Part shown: positions 20,640-33,311 of the stretch, one piece after another
Layout of the letters: the number at the start of each line of letters is the position of its first letter
Numbering within the stretch: the stretch's first letter is position 1
Assembly: GCA_037349105.1 (NCBI GenBank)
Contig: JAYJMM010000022.1
Coordinates: 186,001 to 250,000 of the forward strand
Direction: 5' to 3'
DNA: 64,000 bases
From: Limnomonas spitsbergensis
Taxonomy: Eukaryota > Chlorophyta > Chlorophyceae > Chlamydomonadales
Position numbers and translations under genes: made by a program
The notes under the pieces: generated by a model
The model's input: only the letters and a program-made list of their open reading frames with translations
Database searches by the model: none
Told to the model about the DNA's origin: nothing

Positions 20640-22060
20640 AGACGAGGCACAGCTTAGTCACCGATGTACCGGCCAGGAGCCACCGCCACGCTCCAGCCTG
20701 CGCATTATGTCAATGAATGTAATAAGCGGGCATCTGAAAGACAGCAAGAGCAAATGCGCATGGGAAACAGCCAGCATGCTGATGGACAGCATGGGCTGGG
20801 TAGTGATTTAGGGCCCACAACACAGGTCAGCCACTGACTTACTGGATGGGAGCCGCCGCTGCGCTCCAGCCTGCGCATAATGTCAATGACTGTAATTATC
20901 AGGCATCCGCAACACAACAAGAACAAATGAGCATGGAAAACAGCCAGCATGCTGATGGGCAACATGGGCTGGGTAGTGGTTTAGGGCCCACAACACAGGT
21001 CAGTCACTGAATTACTGGATGGGAGCCGCCGCCGCGCTCCAGCCTGCGCATGATGTCAATGCCTGTAATTATCAGGCATCCGCAGCACAGCAAGAGCAAA
21101 TGCGCATGGAAAACACCCAGCATGCTGATGGACAGCATGGGCAGGGCAGTGGTTTAGGACCCACAACACAGGTCAGCAACTAACTTAGTGGATGGGAGCC
21201 GCCGCTGAGCTCCAGCCTGCGCATACTGTCAATGCCTGTAATTATCAGGCATCCGCAACACAGCAAGAACAAATGCGCATGGAAAACAGCCAGCATGCTG
21301 ATGGACAGCATGATATGGGCAGAGGTTTAGGACCCACAACTCAGGCCAGCCACTAACGTACCGGCCAGGAGCTGCCGCCGCGCTACAGCCTGCGCATAAT
21401 GCCAATCAATGTTGTAAGCAGGCATCTGCAACACAGCAAGAACATATGCGCATGGAAACTGCCAGCATGCTGATGGACAGCATGGGCTGGGTAGTGGTTT
21501 AGGGCCCACAACACAGGTCAGCCACTGACTTACCGGTCGGGAGCCGCCGCCGCGCTCCAGCCTGTGCATATTGTCAATGACTGTAATTATCAGGCATCCG
21601 TGGCACAGCAAGAACAAATGCGCATGGAAAACAGCCAGCATGCTGATGGACAGCATGGGCTGGGTAGTGGTTTAGGACCCACAACACAGGTCAGCCACTG
21701 AATTACTGGATGGGAGCCGCCGCTGCACTCCAGCCTGCGCATAATGTCAATGCCTGTAATTATCAGGCATCCGCAACACAGCAAGAACAAATGCGCATGG
21801 AAAACAGCCAACATGCTGATGGACAGCATGGGCTGGGTAGTGGTTGAGATCCCACAACTCATCTCAGCCATTGACTTACCGGCTGGGAGCCGCGGCCGTG
21901 CTCCAAGCTGCGCATTACATCAAATTCCGGTACTGTACCGTAATTAGCAGGCATCTGCATGAACGAATGCGCATGGAAAAGAGCCAGCATGCTGATGGAC
22001 AACATGGCCTTGGTAGTGGTCTAGGACGCACAACCGCAGCTCAGCCACTAATGTACCGGC
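20640..22060 (+). repeat. about 172-bp tandem repeat, eight copies
   Basis: The word CAGCATGCTGATGGACAGCA recurs about every 172 bp from 20770 to about 21990. Each unit also holds GGGAGCCGCCGC, CAGCCTGCGCATA and TGTAATTATCAGGCATCCG. The minus-strand frames in it are repeat artefacts. Confidence 0.9.
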
Positions 22061-22379
22061 ATCATGAGGTGCGTCGACGCTGGTTTATGTGCCTCGCTAG
22101 CTGGAGTGCCCGCTCGAAAGGTTGGAGACAGACGTCATAACTGTAAATCGCCATGGTAAATCAAATATTATTGAAGCGAATATGATGTTGCATGCGTGGG
22201 TGAATTTTTGCCACGGTAATGCAACCCAGTTTGTTAAGGGCTGGGTACCGGTACGGTACGCGCGGGTGTGTGTGAATCGTAGTGAGCGAACCATCGCCTG
22301 TCTCATTCACGAGCGAACCTCACTTCATCTAGTGCAGTTACAAAGCTATAGAAAGGCAATTTGAACACAGCTGCGGGTC

Positions 22380-22506
22380 ATTGGGCGGGTATGTGGTCAC
22401 GCTTGATGGTCGCTTGAAACGAGGTGCGTTCAAGCCTCTGTCTTCCAGTGGCTTGAAATAGGGGGCAAATCAAGCGCCCAAATCAAGCGCTCTCATGTTA
22501 CCGACG
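22380..22506 (-). repeat. right subterminal region of the 7-kb element
   Basis: GCTTGAAA and AAATCAAGCG words repeat up to the TIR CATGTTACCGACG. It mirrors the left subterminal array in inverted orientation. Confidence 0.75.
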
Positions 22507-25500
22507 TAGTACTGTTGGCCAGCTTGCTTGCGCATCACCCTAGTACTGTTGGCATGCTTGTTTGCGCACCAGCCTAGTACTGTTGGCCAGCTTGCTTGTG
22601 CACCTCCCTAGTACTGATGGCTAGCTTGCTTGTGCACCAACCTAGTTCTCCTAGCCAGCATGCTTACGCACCACCGTAATACTGTTGGCATGCTTGCTTG
22701 TGCACCAGCCTAGTATTGTTGGCCAGCTAGCTTGCGCACCACCCTAGTGCTTCTGACCAGCTTGCTTACGCACCAACCTATTACTGTAATTACTGTTGGT
22801 CTGCTTGCTTGCGCACCAGCCTAGTATTGTTGGCCAGGTTGCTTACACACCCTCCTAGGACTGTTGGCCTGGTTGCTTGCAAACCACCCTAATACTGCTG
22901 GCCAACTTGCTTGCACACCACGCACCCTGGTACTCATGGCTAGCAAACTTGAGCACCAACCTAGTACTCCTGGCCATGTTGCTTACACACCACCATAGTA
23001 CTTTTGGCCATCTTGCTTGTGCACCAGCCTATTATTGCTGGCCCGCTTGCTTGCGCACTACCCTAGTATTGCTTGCCTGCTTGCTTGCGCACTACCCTAA
23101 TATTGCTGTCCAGCTTGCTTGCGCACTACCCTAGTATTGCTGTCCAGCATGCTTGCGCACTACCCTAGTATTGCTGTCCAGCTTGCTTGCGCACTACCCT
23201 AGTATTGCTGTCCAGCTTGCTTGCGCACCAGCCTATTATTGCTGGCCTGCTTGCTTGCACACCACCCTAGTATTGTTGTCCAACTTGCTTGCGCACTACC
23301 CTAGTATTGCTGTCCAGCTTGCTTGCGCACTACCCTAGTATTACTGTCCAGCTTGCTTGCGCACCAGCCTATTATTGCTGGCCTGCTTGCTTGCACACCA
23401 CCCTAGTATTGCTGTCCAGCTTGCTTGCGCAGTACCGTAGTATTGCTGTCCAACTTGCTTACGCACTACCCTAGTATTGCTGTCCAGCTTGCTTGCGCCC
23501 CACCCTAGTATTGCTGGCCTGCTTGCTTGCGCACCACCCTAGTATTGCTGTCCAGCTTGCTTGCGCACTACCGTAGTATTGCTGTCCAGCTTGCTTGCGC
23601 ACTACCCTAGTATTGCTGTCCAGCTTGCTTGCGCACTACCCTAGTATTGCTAGCCTGCTTGCTTGCGCACCACCCTAGTATTGCTGTCTAGCTTGCTTGT
23701 GCACTACCCTAGTGTTGCTGTCATTTTGCTTGCGCACCACCCTAGTATTGCTGTCCAGCTTGCTTGCGCACTACCCTAGTATTGCTGTCTAGCTTGCTTT
23801 TGCACTACCCTAGTATTGCTGTCCATCTTGCTTGCGCACTACCGTAGTATTGCTGTCCAGCTTGCTTGCGCACTACCCTAGTATTCATTGCTGTCCAGCT
23901 TGCTTGCGCACTACCCTAGTATTGCTGGTCAGCTTGCTTGCGCACTACCCTAGTATTGCTGTCCAGCTTGCTTGCGCACTACCCTAGTATTGCTGGCCTG
24001 CTTGTTTGCGCACCACCCTGGTATTGCTGTCCAGGTTGCTTGCGCACTACCCTAGTATTGCTGTCCAGCTTGCTTGCGCACTACCCTAGTATTGCTGTCC
24101 AGCTTGCTTGCGCACTACCCTAGTATTGCTGTCCAGCTTGCTTGCGCACTACCCTAGTATTGCTGTCCAACTTGCTTGCGCACCACCCTAGTATTGCTAG
24201 CCTGCTTGCTTGCGCACCACCCTAGTATTGCTGTCCAGCTTGCTTGCGCACTACCCTAGTGTTGCTGTCCAGCTTGCTTGCGCACCACCCTAGTATTGCT
24301 GTCCAGCATGCTTGCGCACTACCCTAGTATTGCTGTCCAGCTTGCTTGCGCACCACCCTAGTATTGCTGTCCAGCTTGCTTGCGCACTACCCTAGTATTG
24401 CTGTCCAGCTTGCTTGCGCACTACCCTAGTATTGCTGTCGAGCTTGCTTGCGCACTACCCTAGTATTGCTGTCCAGTTTGCTTGCGCACTACCCTAGTAT
24501 TGCTGGTCAGCTTGCTTGCGCACCACCCTAGTATTGCTAGCCTGCTTGCTTGCGCACCACCCTAGTATTGCTGTCTAGCTTGCTTGTGCACTACCCTAGT
24601 GTTGCTGTCCAGCTTGCTTGCGCACCACCCTAGTATTGCTGTCCAGCTTGCTTGCGCACTACCCTAGTATTGTTGTCCAGCTTGCTTGCGCACTACCCTA
24701 GTATTGCTGTCCACCTTGCTTGCGCACTACCTTAGTATTGCTGTCCAGCTTGCATGCGCACCACCCTAGTATTGCTGGCCTGCTTGCATGCACACTACCC
24801 TAGTATTGCTGTCCAGCTTGCTTGCGCACTACCCTAGTGTTGCTGTCCAGCTTGCTTGCGCACCACCCTAGTATTGCTGTCCAGCATGCTTGCGCACTAC
24901 CCTAGTATTGCTGGCCTGCTTGCTTGCGCACCACCCTGGTATTGCTGTCCAGCTTGCTTGCGCACTACCCTAGTATTGCTGTCCAGCTTGCTTGCGCACT
25001 ACCCTAGTATTGCTGTCCAGCTTGCTTGCGCAGTACCCTAGTATTGCTGTCCAGTTTGCTTGCGCACTACCCTAGTATTGCTGTCCAGCTTGCTTGCGCG
25101 CCACCCTAGTATTGCTAGCATGCTTGCTTGCGCACCACCCTAGTATTGCTGTCTAGCTTGCTTGTGCACTACCCTAGTGTTGCTGTCCAGCTTGCTTGCG
25201 CACCACCCTAGTATTGCTGTCTAGCTTGCTTGTGCACTACCCTAGTGTTGCTGTCCAGCTTGCTTGCGCACCACCCTAGTATTGCTGTCCAGCTTGCTTG
25301 CGCACTACCCTAGTATTGCTGTCTAGTTTGCTTGCGCACTACCCTAGTATTGCTGTTCAGCTTGCTTGCGCACCACCCTAGTATTGCTAGCCTGCTTGCT
25401 TGCGCACTACCCTAGTATTGCTGTCTAGCTTGCTGGTGCACTACCCTAGTGTTGCTGTCCAGCTTGCTTGCGCACCACCCTAGTATTGCTGTCCAGTTTG

Positions 25501-28500
25501 CTTGCGCACTACCCTAGTATTGCTGTCCAGCTTGCTTGCGCACTTCCCTAGTATTGCTGACCAGCTTGCTTGCGCACTACCCTAGTATTGCTGTCCAGCT
25601 TGCATGCGCACCACCCTAGTATTGCTGGCCTACTTGCATGCACACTACCCTAGTATTGCTGTCCAGCTTGCTTGCGCACTCCCGTAGTATTGCTGTCCAG
25701 CTTGCTTACGCACTACGCTAGTATTGCTGTCCAGCTTGCTTGCGCACCACCCTAGTATTGCTGTCTAGCTTGCTTGCGCACCACCCTAGTATTGCTGGCC
25801 TGCTTGCTTGCGCACCACCCTAGTATTGCTGTCCAGCTTGCTTGTGCACTACCCTAGTGTTGCTGTCCAGCTTGCTTGCGCACTACCCTATCCTAGTATT
25901 GCTGTCCAGCTTGCTTGCGCACTACCCTAGTATTGCTGACCAGCTTGCTTGCGCACTACCCTAGTATTGCTGTCCAGCTTGCTTGCGCACCACCCTAGTA
26001 TTGCTGTCCAGCTTGCTTGCGCACTACCGTAGTATTCCTGACCAGCTTGCTTGCGCACTACCCTAGTATTGCTGTCCAGCTTGCTTGCGCAGTACCCTAG
26101 TATTGCTGGTCAGCTTGCTTGCGCACTACCCTAGTATTGCTGTCCAGCTTGCTTGCGCACTACCGTAGTATTGCTGTCCAGCTTGCTTGCGCACCACCCT
26201 GGTATTGCTGTCCAGCTTGCTTGCGCACTACCCTAGTATTGCTGTCCAGCTTGCTTGCGCACTACCCTAGTATTCCTAGCCTGCTTGCTTGCGCACCACC
26301 CTGGTATTGCTGTCCAGCATGCTTGCGCACTACCCTAGTATTGCTGTCCAGCTTGCTTGCGCACTACCCTAGTATTGCTGTCCAGCTTGCTTGCGCACTA
26401 CCCTAGTATTGCTGTCCAGCTTGCATGCGCACCACCCTAGTATTGCTGGCCTGCTGGCATGCACACTACCCTAGTATTGCTGTCCAGCTTGCTTGCGCAC
26501 TCCCGTAGTATTGCTGTCCAGCTTGCTTACGCACTACGCTAGTATTGCTGTCCAGCTTGCTTGCGCACCACCCTAGTATTGCTGGCCTGCTTGCTTGCGC
26601 ACCACCCTAGTATTGCTGTCAAGCTTGCTTGTGCACTTCCCTAGTGTTGCTGTCCAGCTTGCTTGCGCACTACCCTAGTATTGCTGTCCAGCTTGCTTGC
26701 GCACTACCCTAGTATTGCTGTCCAGCTTGCTTGCGCACTACCCTAGTATTGCTGTCCAGCTTGCTTGCGCACCACCCTAGTATTGCTGTCCAGCTTGCTT
26801 GCGCACTACCGTAGTATTGCTGACCAGCTTGCTTGCGCACTACCCTAGTATTGCTGTCCAGCTTGCTTGCGCACTACCCTAGTATTGCTGGCCTGCTTGC
26901 TTGCGCACCACCCTAGTATTGGTGTCCATCTTGCTTGCGCACCACCCTAGTATTGCTGTCTAGCTTGCTTGTGCACTACCCTAGTGTTGCTGTCCAGCTT
27001 GCTTGCGCACCACCCTAGTATTGCTGTCCAGCTTGCTTGAGCACTACCCTAGTATTGCTGTCCAGTTTGCATGCGCACCACCCTAGTATTGCTGGCCTGC
27101 TGGCATGCACACTACCCTAGTATTGCTGTCCAGCTTGCTTGCGCACTACCGTAGTATTGCTGTCCAGCTTGCTTGCGCACCACCCTGGTATTGCTGTCCA
27201 GCTTGCTTGCGCACTACCCTAGTATTGCTGTCCAGCTTGCTTGCACACTACCCTAGTATTCCTAGCCTGCTTGCTTGCGCACCACCCTGGTATTGCTGTC
27301 CAGCATGCTTGCGCACTACCCTAGTATTGCTGTCCAGCTTGCTTGCGCACTACCCTAGTATTGCTGTCCAGCTTGCTTGCGCACTACCCTAGTATTGCTG
27401 TCCAGCTTGCATGCGCACCACCCTAGTATTGCTGGCCTGCTGGCATGCACACTACCCTAGTATTGCTGTCCAGCTTGCTTGCGCACTCCCGTAGTATTGC
27501 TGTCCAGCTTGCTTACGCACTACGCTAGTATTGCTGTCCAGCTTGCTTGCGCACCACCCTAGTATTGCTGGCCTGCTTGCTTGCGCACCACCCTAGTATT
27601 GCTGTCAAGCTTGCTTGTGCACTTCCCTAGTGTTGCTGTCCAGCTTGCTTGCGCACTACCCTAGTATTGCTGTCCAGCTTGCTTGCGCACTACCCTAGTA
27701 TTGCTGTCCAGCTTGCTTGCGCACTACCCTAGTATTGCTGTCCAGCTTGCTTGCGCACCACCCTAGTATTGCTGTCCAGCTTGCTTGCGCACTACCGTAG
27801 TATTGCTGACCAGCTTGCTTGCGCACTACCCTAGTATTGCTGTCCAGCTTGCTTGCGCACTACCCTAGTATTGCTGGCCTGCTTGCTTGCGCACCACCCT
27901 AGTATTGGTGTCCATCTTGCTTGCGCACCACCCTAGTATTGCTGTCTAGCTTGCTTGTGCACTACCCTAGTGTTGCTGTCCAGCTTGCTTGCGCACCACC
28001 CTAGTATTGCTGTCCAGCTTGCTTGAGCACTACCCTAGTATTGCTGTCCAGTTTGCTTGCGCACTACCCTAGTATTGCTGTTCAGCTTGCTTGCGCACCA
28101 CCCTAGTATTGCTAGCCTGCTTGCTTGCGCACCACCCTAGTATTGCTGTCTAGCTTGCTTGTGCACTACCCTAGTGTTGCTGTCCAGTTTGCTTGCGCAC
28201 CACCCTAGTATTGCTGTCCAGTTTGCTTGCGCACTACCTTAGTATTGCTGTCCAGCTTGCTTGCGCACTTCCCTAGTATTGCTGACCAGCTTGCTTGCGC
28301 ACTACCCTAGTATTGCTGTCCAGCTCGCATGCGCACCACCCTAGTATTGCTGGCCTGCTTGCATGCACACTACCCTAGTATTGCTGTCCAGCTTGCTTGC
28401 GCACTCCCGTAGTATTGCTGTCCAGCTTGCTTACGCACTACGCTAGTATTGCTGTCCAGCTTGCTTGCGCACCACCCTAGTATTGCTGGCCTGCTTGCTT

Positions 28501-31500
28501 GCGCACCACCCTAGTATTGCTGTCCAGCTTGCTTGTGCACTACCCTAGTGTTGCTGTCCAGCTTGCTTGCGCACTACCCTATCCTAGTATTGCTGTCCAG
28601 CTTGCTTGCGCACTACCCTAGTATTGCTGTCCAGCTTGCTTGCGCACTACCCTAGTATTGCTGTCCAACTTGCTTGCGCACCACCCTAGTATTGCAGTCC
28701 AGCTTGCTTGCGCACTACCGTAGTATTGCTGACCAGCTTGCTTGCGCACTACCCTAGTATTGCTGTCCAGCTTGCTTGCGCACTACCCTAGTATTGCTGG
28801 TCAGCTTGCTTGCGCACTACCCTAGTATTGCTGTCCAGCTTGCTTGCGCACTACCGTAGTATTGCTGTCCAGCTTGCTTGCGCACCACCCTGGTATTGCT
28901 GTCCAGCTTGCTTGCGCACTACCCTAGTATTGCTGTCCAGCTTGCTTGCGCACTACCCTAGTATTGCTAGCCTGCTTGCTTGCGCACCACCCTAGTATTG
29001 CTGTCCAGCATGTTTGCGCACTACCCTAGTATTGCTGTCCAGCTTGCTTGCGCACTACCCTAGTATTGCTGTCCAACTTGCTTGCGCACTACCCTAGTAT
29101 TGCTGTCCAGCTTGCATGCGCACCACCCTAATATTGCTGGCCTGCTTGCATGCACACTACCCTAGTATTGCTGTCCAGCTTGCTTGCGCACTCCCGTAGT
29201 ATTGCTGTCCAGCTTGCTTACGCACTACGCTAGTATTGCTGTCCAGCTTGCTTGCGCACCACCCTAGTATTGCTGGCCTGCTTGCTTGCGCACCACCCTA
29301 GTATTGCTGTCCAGCTTGCTTGTGCACTACCCTAGTGTTGCTGTCCAGCTTGCTTGCGCACTACCCTATCCTAGTATTGCTGTCCAGCTTGCTTGCGCAC
29401 TACCCTAGTATTGCTGTCCAGCTTGCTTGCGCACTACCCTAGTATTGCTGTCCAGCTTGCTTGCGCACCACCCTAGTATTGCTGCTCAGCATGCTTGCGC
29501 ACTACCGTAGTATTGCTGACCAGCTTGCTTGCGCACTACCCTAGTATTGCTGTCCAGCTTGCTTGCGCACTACCCTAGTATTGCTGGTCAGCTTGCTTGC
29601 GCACTACCTTAGTATTGCTGTCCAGCTTGCTTGCGCACTACCGTAGTATTGCTGTCCAGCTTGCTTGCGCACCACCCTGGTATTGCTATCCAGCTTGCTT
29701 GCGCACTACCCTAGTATTGCTGTCCAGCTTGCTTGCGCACTACCCTAGTATTGCTAGCCTGCTTGCTTGCGCACCACCCTGGTATTGCTGTCCAGCATGC
29801 TTGCGCACTACCCTAGTATTGCTGTCCAGCTTGCTTGCGCACAACCCTAGTATTGCTGTCCAGCTTGCTTGCGCATGCACTACCCTAGTATTGCTGTCCA
29901 GCTTGCTTGCGCACTACCGTAGTATTGCTGTCCAGCTTGCTTGCGCACTTCCCTAGTATTGCTGACCAGCTTGCTTGCGCACTACCCTAGTATTGCTGTC
30001 CAGCTTGCATGCGCACCACCCTAGTATTGCTGGCCTGCTTGCATGCACACTACCCTAGTATTGCTGTCCAGCTTGCTTGCGCACTCCCGTAGTATTGCTG
30101 TCCAGCTTGCTTACGCACTACGCTAGTATTGCTGTCCAGCTTGCTTGCGCACCACCCTAGTATTGCTGGCCTGCTTGCTTGCGCAGTACCCTAGTATTGC
30201 TGTCCAGTTTGCTTGTGCACTACCCTAGTGTTCCTGTCCAGCTTGCTTGCGCACTACCCTATCCTAGTATTGCTGTCCAGCTTGCTTGCGCACTACCCTA
30301 GTATTGCTGTCCAGCTTGCTTGCGCACTACCCTAGTATTGCTGTCCAACTTGCTTGCGCACCACCCTAGTATTGCAGTCCAGCTTGCTTGCGCACTACCG
30401 TAGTATTGCTGACCAGCTTGCTTGCGCACTACCCTAGAATTGCTGTCCAGCTTGCTTGCGCACTACCCTAGTATTGCTGGTCAGCTTGCTTGCGCACTAC
30501 CCTAGTATTGCTGTCCAGCTTGCTTGCGCACTACCGTAGTATTGCTGTCCAGCTTGCTTGCGCACCACCCTGGTATTGCTGTCCAGCTTGCTTGCGCACT
30601 ACCCTAGTATTGCTGTCCAGCTTGCTTGCGCACCACCCTAATATTGCTGGCCTGCTTGCATGCACACTACCCTAGTATTGCTGTCCAGCTTGCTTGCGCA
30701 CTCCCGTAGTATTGCTGTCCAGCTTGCTTACGCACTACGCTAGTATTGCTGTCCAGCTTGCTTGCGCACCACCCTAGTATTGCTGGCCTGCTTGCTTGCG
30801 CACCACCCTAGTATTGCTGTCCAGCTTGCTTGTGCACTACCCTAGTGTTGCTGTCCAGCTTGCTTGCGCACTACCCTATCCTAGTATTGCTGTCCAGCTT
30901 GCTTGCGCACTACCCTAGTATTGCTGTCCAGCTTGCTTGCGCACTACCCTAGTATTGCTGTCCAGCTTGCTTGCGCACCACCCTAGTATTGCTGTCCAGC
31001 TTGCTTGCGCACTACCGTAGTATTGCTGACCAGCTTGCTTGCGCACTACCCTAGTATTGCTGTCCAGCTTGCTTGCGCACTACCCTAGTATTGCTGGTCA
31101 GCTTGCTTGCGCACTACCTTAGTATTGCTGTCCAGCTTGCTTGCGCACTACCGTAGTATTGCTGTCCAGCTTGCTTGCGCACCACCCTGGTATTGCTGTC
31201 CAGCTTGCTTGCGCACTACCCTAGTATTGCTGTCCAGCTTGCTTGCGCACTACCCTAGTATTGCTAGCCTGCTTGCTTGCGCACCACCCTGGTATTGCTG
31301 TCCAGCATGCTTGCGCACTACCCTAGTATTGCTGTCCAGCTTGCTTGCGCACTACCCTAGTATTGCTGTCCAGCTTGCTTGCGCATGCACTACCCTAGTA
31401 TTGCTGTCCAGCTTGCTTGCGCGCTACCGTAGTATTGCTGTCCAGCTTGCTTGCGCACCACCCTAGTATTGCTAGCCTGCTTGCTTGCGCACCACCCTAG

Positions 31501-31533
31501 TATTGCTGACCAGCTTGCTTGCGCACTACCCTC
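22507..31533 (+). repeat. 9-kb satellite array, 34-bp unit
   Basis: About 265 tandem copies of a 34-bp unit of the form TATTGCTGTCCAGCTTGCTT plus GCGCACTACCCTAG. The first units (22507-23030) are the most divergent (TACTGTTGG, TACTCCTGG); the centre is highly uniform. Longer blocks are duplicated: 26119-27104 and the following copy are 986 bp apart (29 x 34). A 5-bp extension, CTATCCTAGT, marks longer units at about 25888, 28580, 29367, 30260 and 30877. Because 34 is not a multiple of 3, a frame survives only where CCCTAG became CCCTGG. The open frames are therefore not genes. Confidence 0.97.
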
Positions 31534-32326
31534 AGCTGATAACAGAGTCTCAGCTGATGCGCAATGCGCAGAATCCTACAAATCCAGGCTATTCAGCCCA
31601 CTACTGGCTAGCAAGCAGAGAAATTTTCAAAGTTATCAGGTTAAGCTAAGAACAACCGCTGCTCTCACCCCACTGCGCCATAGCCGCCTGGTCTTCAATG
31701 GCCACAGGAAACGTGCGCCGTAGCAGCGTGATCCGCCCCCTGCTGTGTTATCATCGCCCGAGTTGACTAATTCTCCTCGCTCATCATCTTCATAACATAT
31801 GTACTACCGTAGCCTTGCTGCTACGGTGTTTGAGAAACAAATTTTCACTATGTTGCTGCGATAGCTTTAACTCCAATCCTGCATCTTCCGTCTTCGGTCC
31901 GCTGGCTGCCGGCCCACTGCCTGCCGGGTACTAGGACAAGCCGCGCTGCGTCTGCATTTTTGCCCGCATTGTCGTAACAGGCAAGAAGCTACAGGGTTCA
32001 GGTAACCACTGTGCAGATGCCCCCAAGTGACAAGCATATTTTTGTATTTCGTGAAATTTACAGTATAGCTTGGCCACACGTCTGATGCATGGGACAGATG
32101 TCCGAGAACCGGTATGGGCACTTATTAAACTAGGAATGCGAGCAAAACAAGTAGTGTCCCTCCTAGGACAGCGGCCAACACACAACCACAGACCAGTGGC
32201 GTGGGAATGAACATGGAGTGCAGACGATCAGACCCAATCATATAACATTATGTGGATGCAAATAATGGAGTGCGGTAGATTAAGTTGAGCAACAGCAGCA
32301 CAATTTAAAAGGAGGCTGGAGGTTTG

Positions 32327-32614
32327 TCAAAATTTCGAGATGATTACCGGTCCCCTTTCCATCATGTCATATTGGAAGATAAAGGAACCCACATCCCTCC
32401 CAAAAGCTGCAGGCGCAAATCTCAGCACTTCTTCTCTTGTGCTATTCTCTATTAATACACATCTCGATGCCCCTTTATCCATTAAGGAATTGCGGAACCA
32501 GATGATACTCATTGCGGACGTTAGAGCACACCATCTAATTACGAGGCACTCATCCTCCCCACAGTCTTGCTTGTAGCGTTTGCTAAATCTTGCACAGTCA
32601 GGAGGTATGGGCAT
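32327..32614 (-). CDS. hypothetical 95-residue protein
   Basis: A complete frame starts MPIPPDCARFSKRYKQDCGE and ends RGPVIISKF. The C-terminal half (LMDKGASRCVLIENSTREEV and FGRDVGSFIFQYDMMERG) has a natural composition. I recognise no family, and no splice partner was found. It may be an exon or chance. Confidence 0.2.
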   Translation of the reverse strand: MPIPPDCARFSKRYKQDCGEDECLVIRWCALTSAMSIIWFRNSLMDKGASRCVLIENSTREEVLRFAPAAFGRDVGSFIFQYDMMERGPVIISKF

Positions 32615-32787
32615 CGATATTCAATCAAAGATAGGTGGAAACCAGGGCGTGGTGAGCACTTCAAATTTCTGACATTTTTGCTTCCGGCCCATCAGTCCAA
32701 ACATGAAGATATTTGAATATTCGTCAAGAACATTTCTTTGAAAAAGCAAAGAAAGAAACATCATGATATGCAGATGTGACAACTGAA

Positions 32788-33005
32788 AACAAACCCTGGT
32801 CACAACTGAAACCCTGGTCAAAACTTTAACCCTGGTCACAACTTAAACCCTGGTCAAAACTTTTACCCTGGTCAAAACTTTAACCCTGGTCAAAACCTAA
32901 ACCCTGGTCACATCTTAAACCCTGGTCAAAACCTAAACCCTGGTCAACACTTAAACCCTGGTCACAACTTAAACCCTGGTCACAACTTAAAACCTGGTCA
33001 CAACG
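32788..33005 (+). repeat. 17-18 bp minisatellite, AAACCCTGGTCACAACTT
   Basis: About 13 copies with alternating CAAAACTT and CACAACTT lie just 3' of the giant gene. Confidence 0.93.
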
Positions 33006-33311
33006 TTGCATGGTCAAGGGCTTTCCATCGACACCATGTGCTCAACGGGAAACGCTAAGGTCTGCCTCAACGTGTTGATTGGGGTCAGGGGGTCCAAGCC
33101 CTCACAACAAACATCTCTTGCTTTTACCGTAACGAAAGGCCTTACATGCAAATCCTGTCTGAAATGAGTGGTCAATTCACAAGCAAGAGGTTCAGGGTTG
33201 ATAAGGTCATAATGAGATTAAGGGGTGATGGCTGGGGTCATGACTCACAGAACATTGTTTCTGCCCCCGAAATACTAACACCACTGTCTGCCACTGATCC
33301 AGTATAGCTAA

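Larger units (their letters stand above)
15520..22506. mobile_element. 6,987-bp TIR element with TA duplication, nested in the satellite
   Basis: The left end reads CGTCGGTAACATGGGGCCGC. The reverse complement of the right end reads CGTCGGTAACATGAGAGCGC. Thirteen bases are identical, and similarity continues into CGCTTGA. Both ends are flanked by TA (15518-15519 and 22507-22508), and removing the element restores the satellite words CCTAGTACTG. CGCTTGA or TCAAGCG words cluster near both ends (15530-15970 and 22400-22500). Inside are a minus-strand multi-exon gene (16232-17222) and three unrelated tandem arrays. TA duplication is typical of Tc1/mariner, but the size, TIR and gene do not match that group as I know it. 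Confidence 0.85.
31534..33311. other. spacer between the satellite and the giant gene
   Basis: The satellite ends abruptly at about 31533. The rest is mostly unique sequence. Two segments (31985-32110 and 32167-32205) resemble intron sequence of the giant gene near 41300 and 39390, so they are dispersed repeats. A small minus-strand frame at 32327-32614 and an 18-bp minisatellite at 32788-33005 are listed separately. Confidence 0.5.

Noticed and set aside
22507..31533. CRISPR-like array
   Set aside because: Continuous 34-bp tandem repeat with no unique spacers, in eukaryotic DNA.
22877..31723. Open frames of 60-119 codons (RTTLVLLSSLLAHY repeats)
   Set aside because: They are translations of the 34-bp satellite and exist only where CCCTAG is mutated. 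No start context or splice sites.
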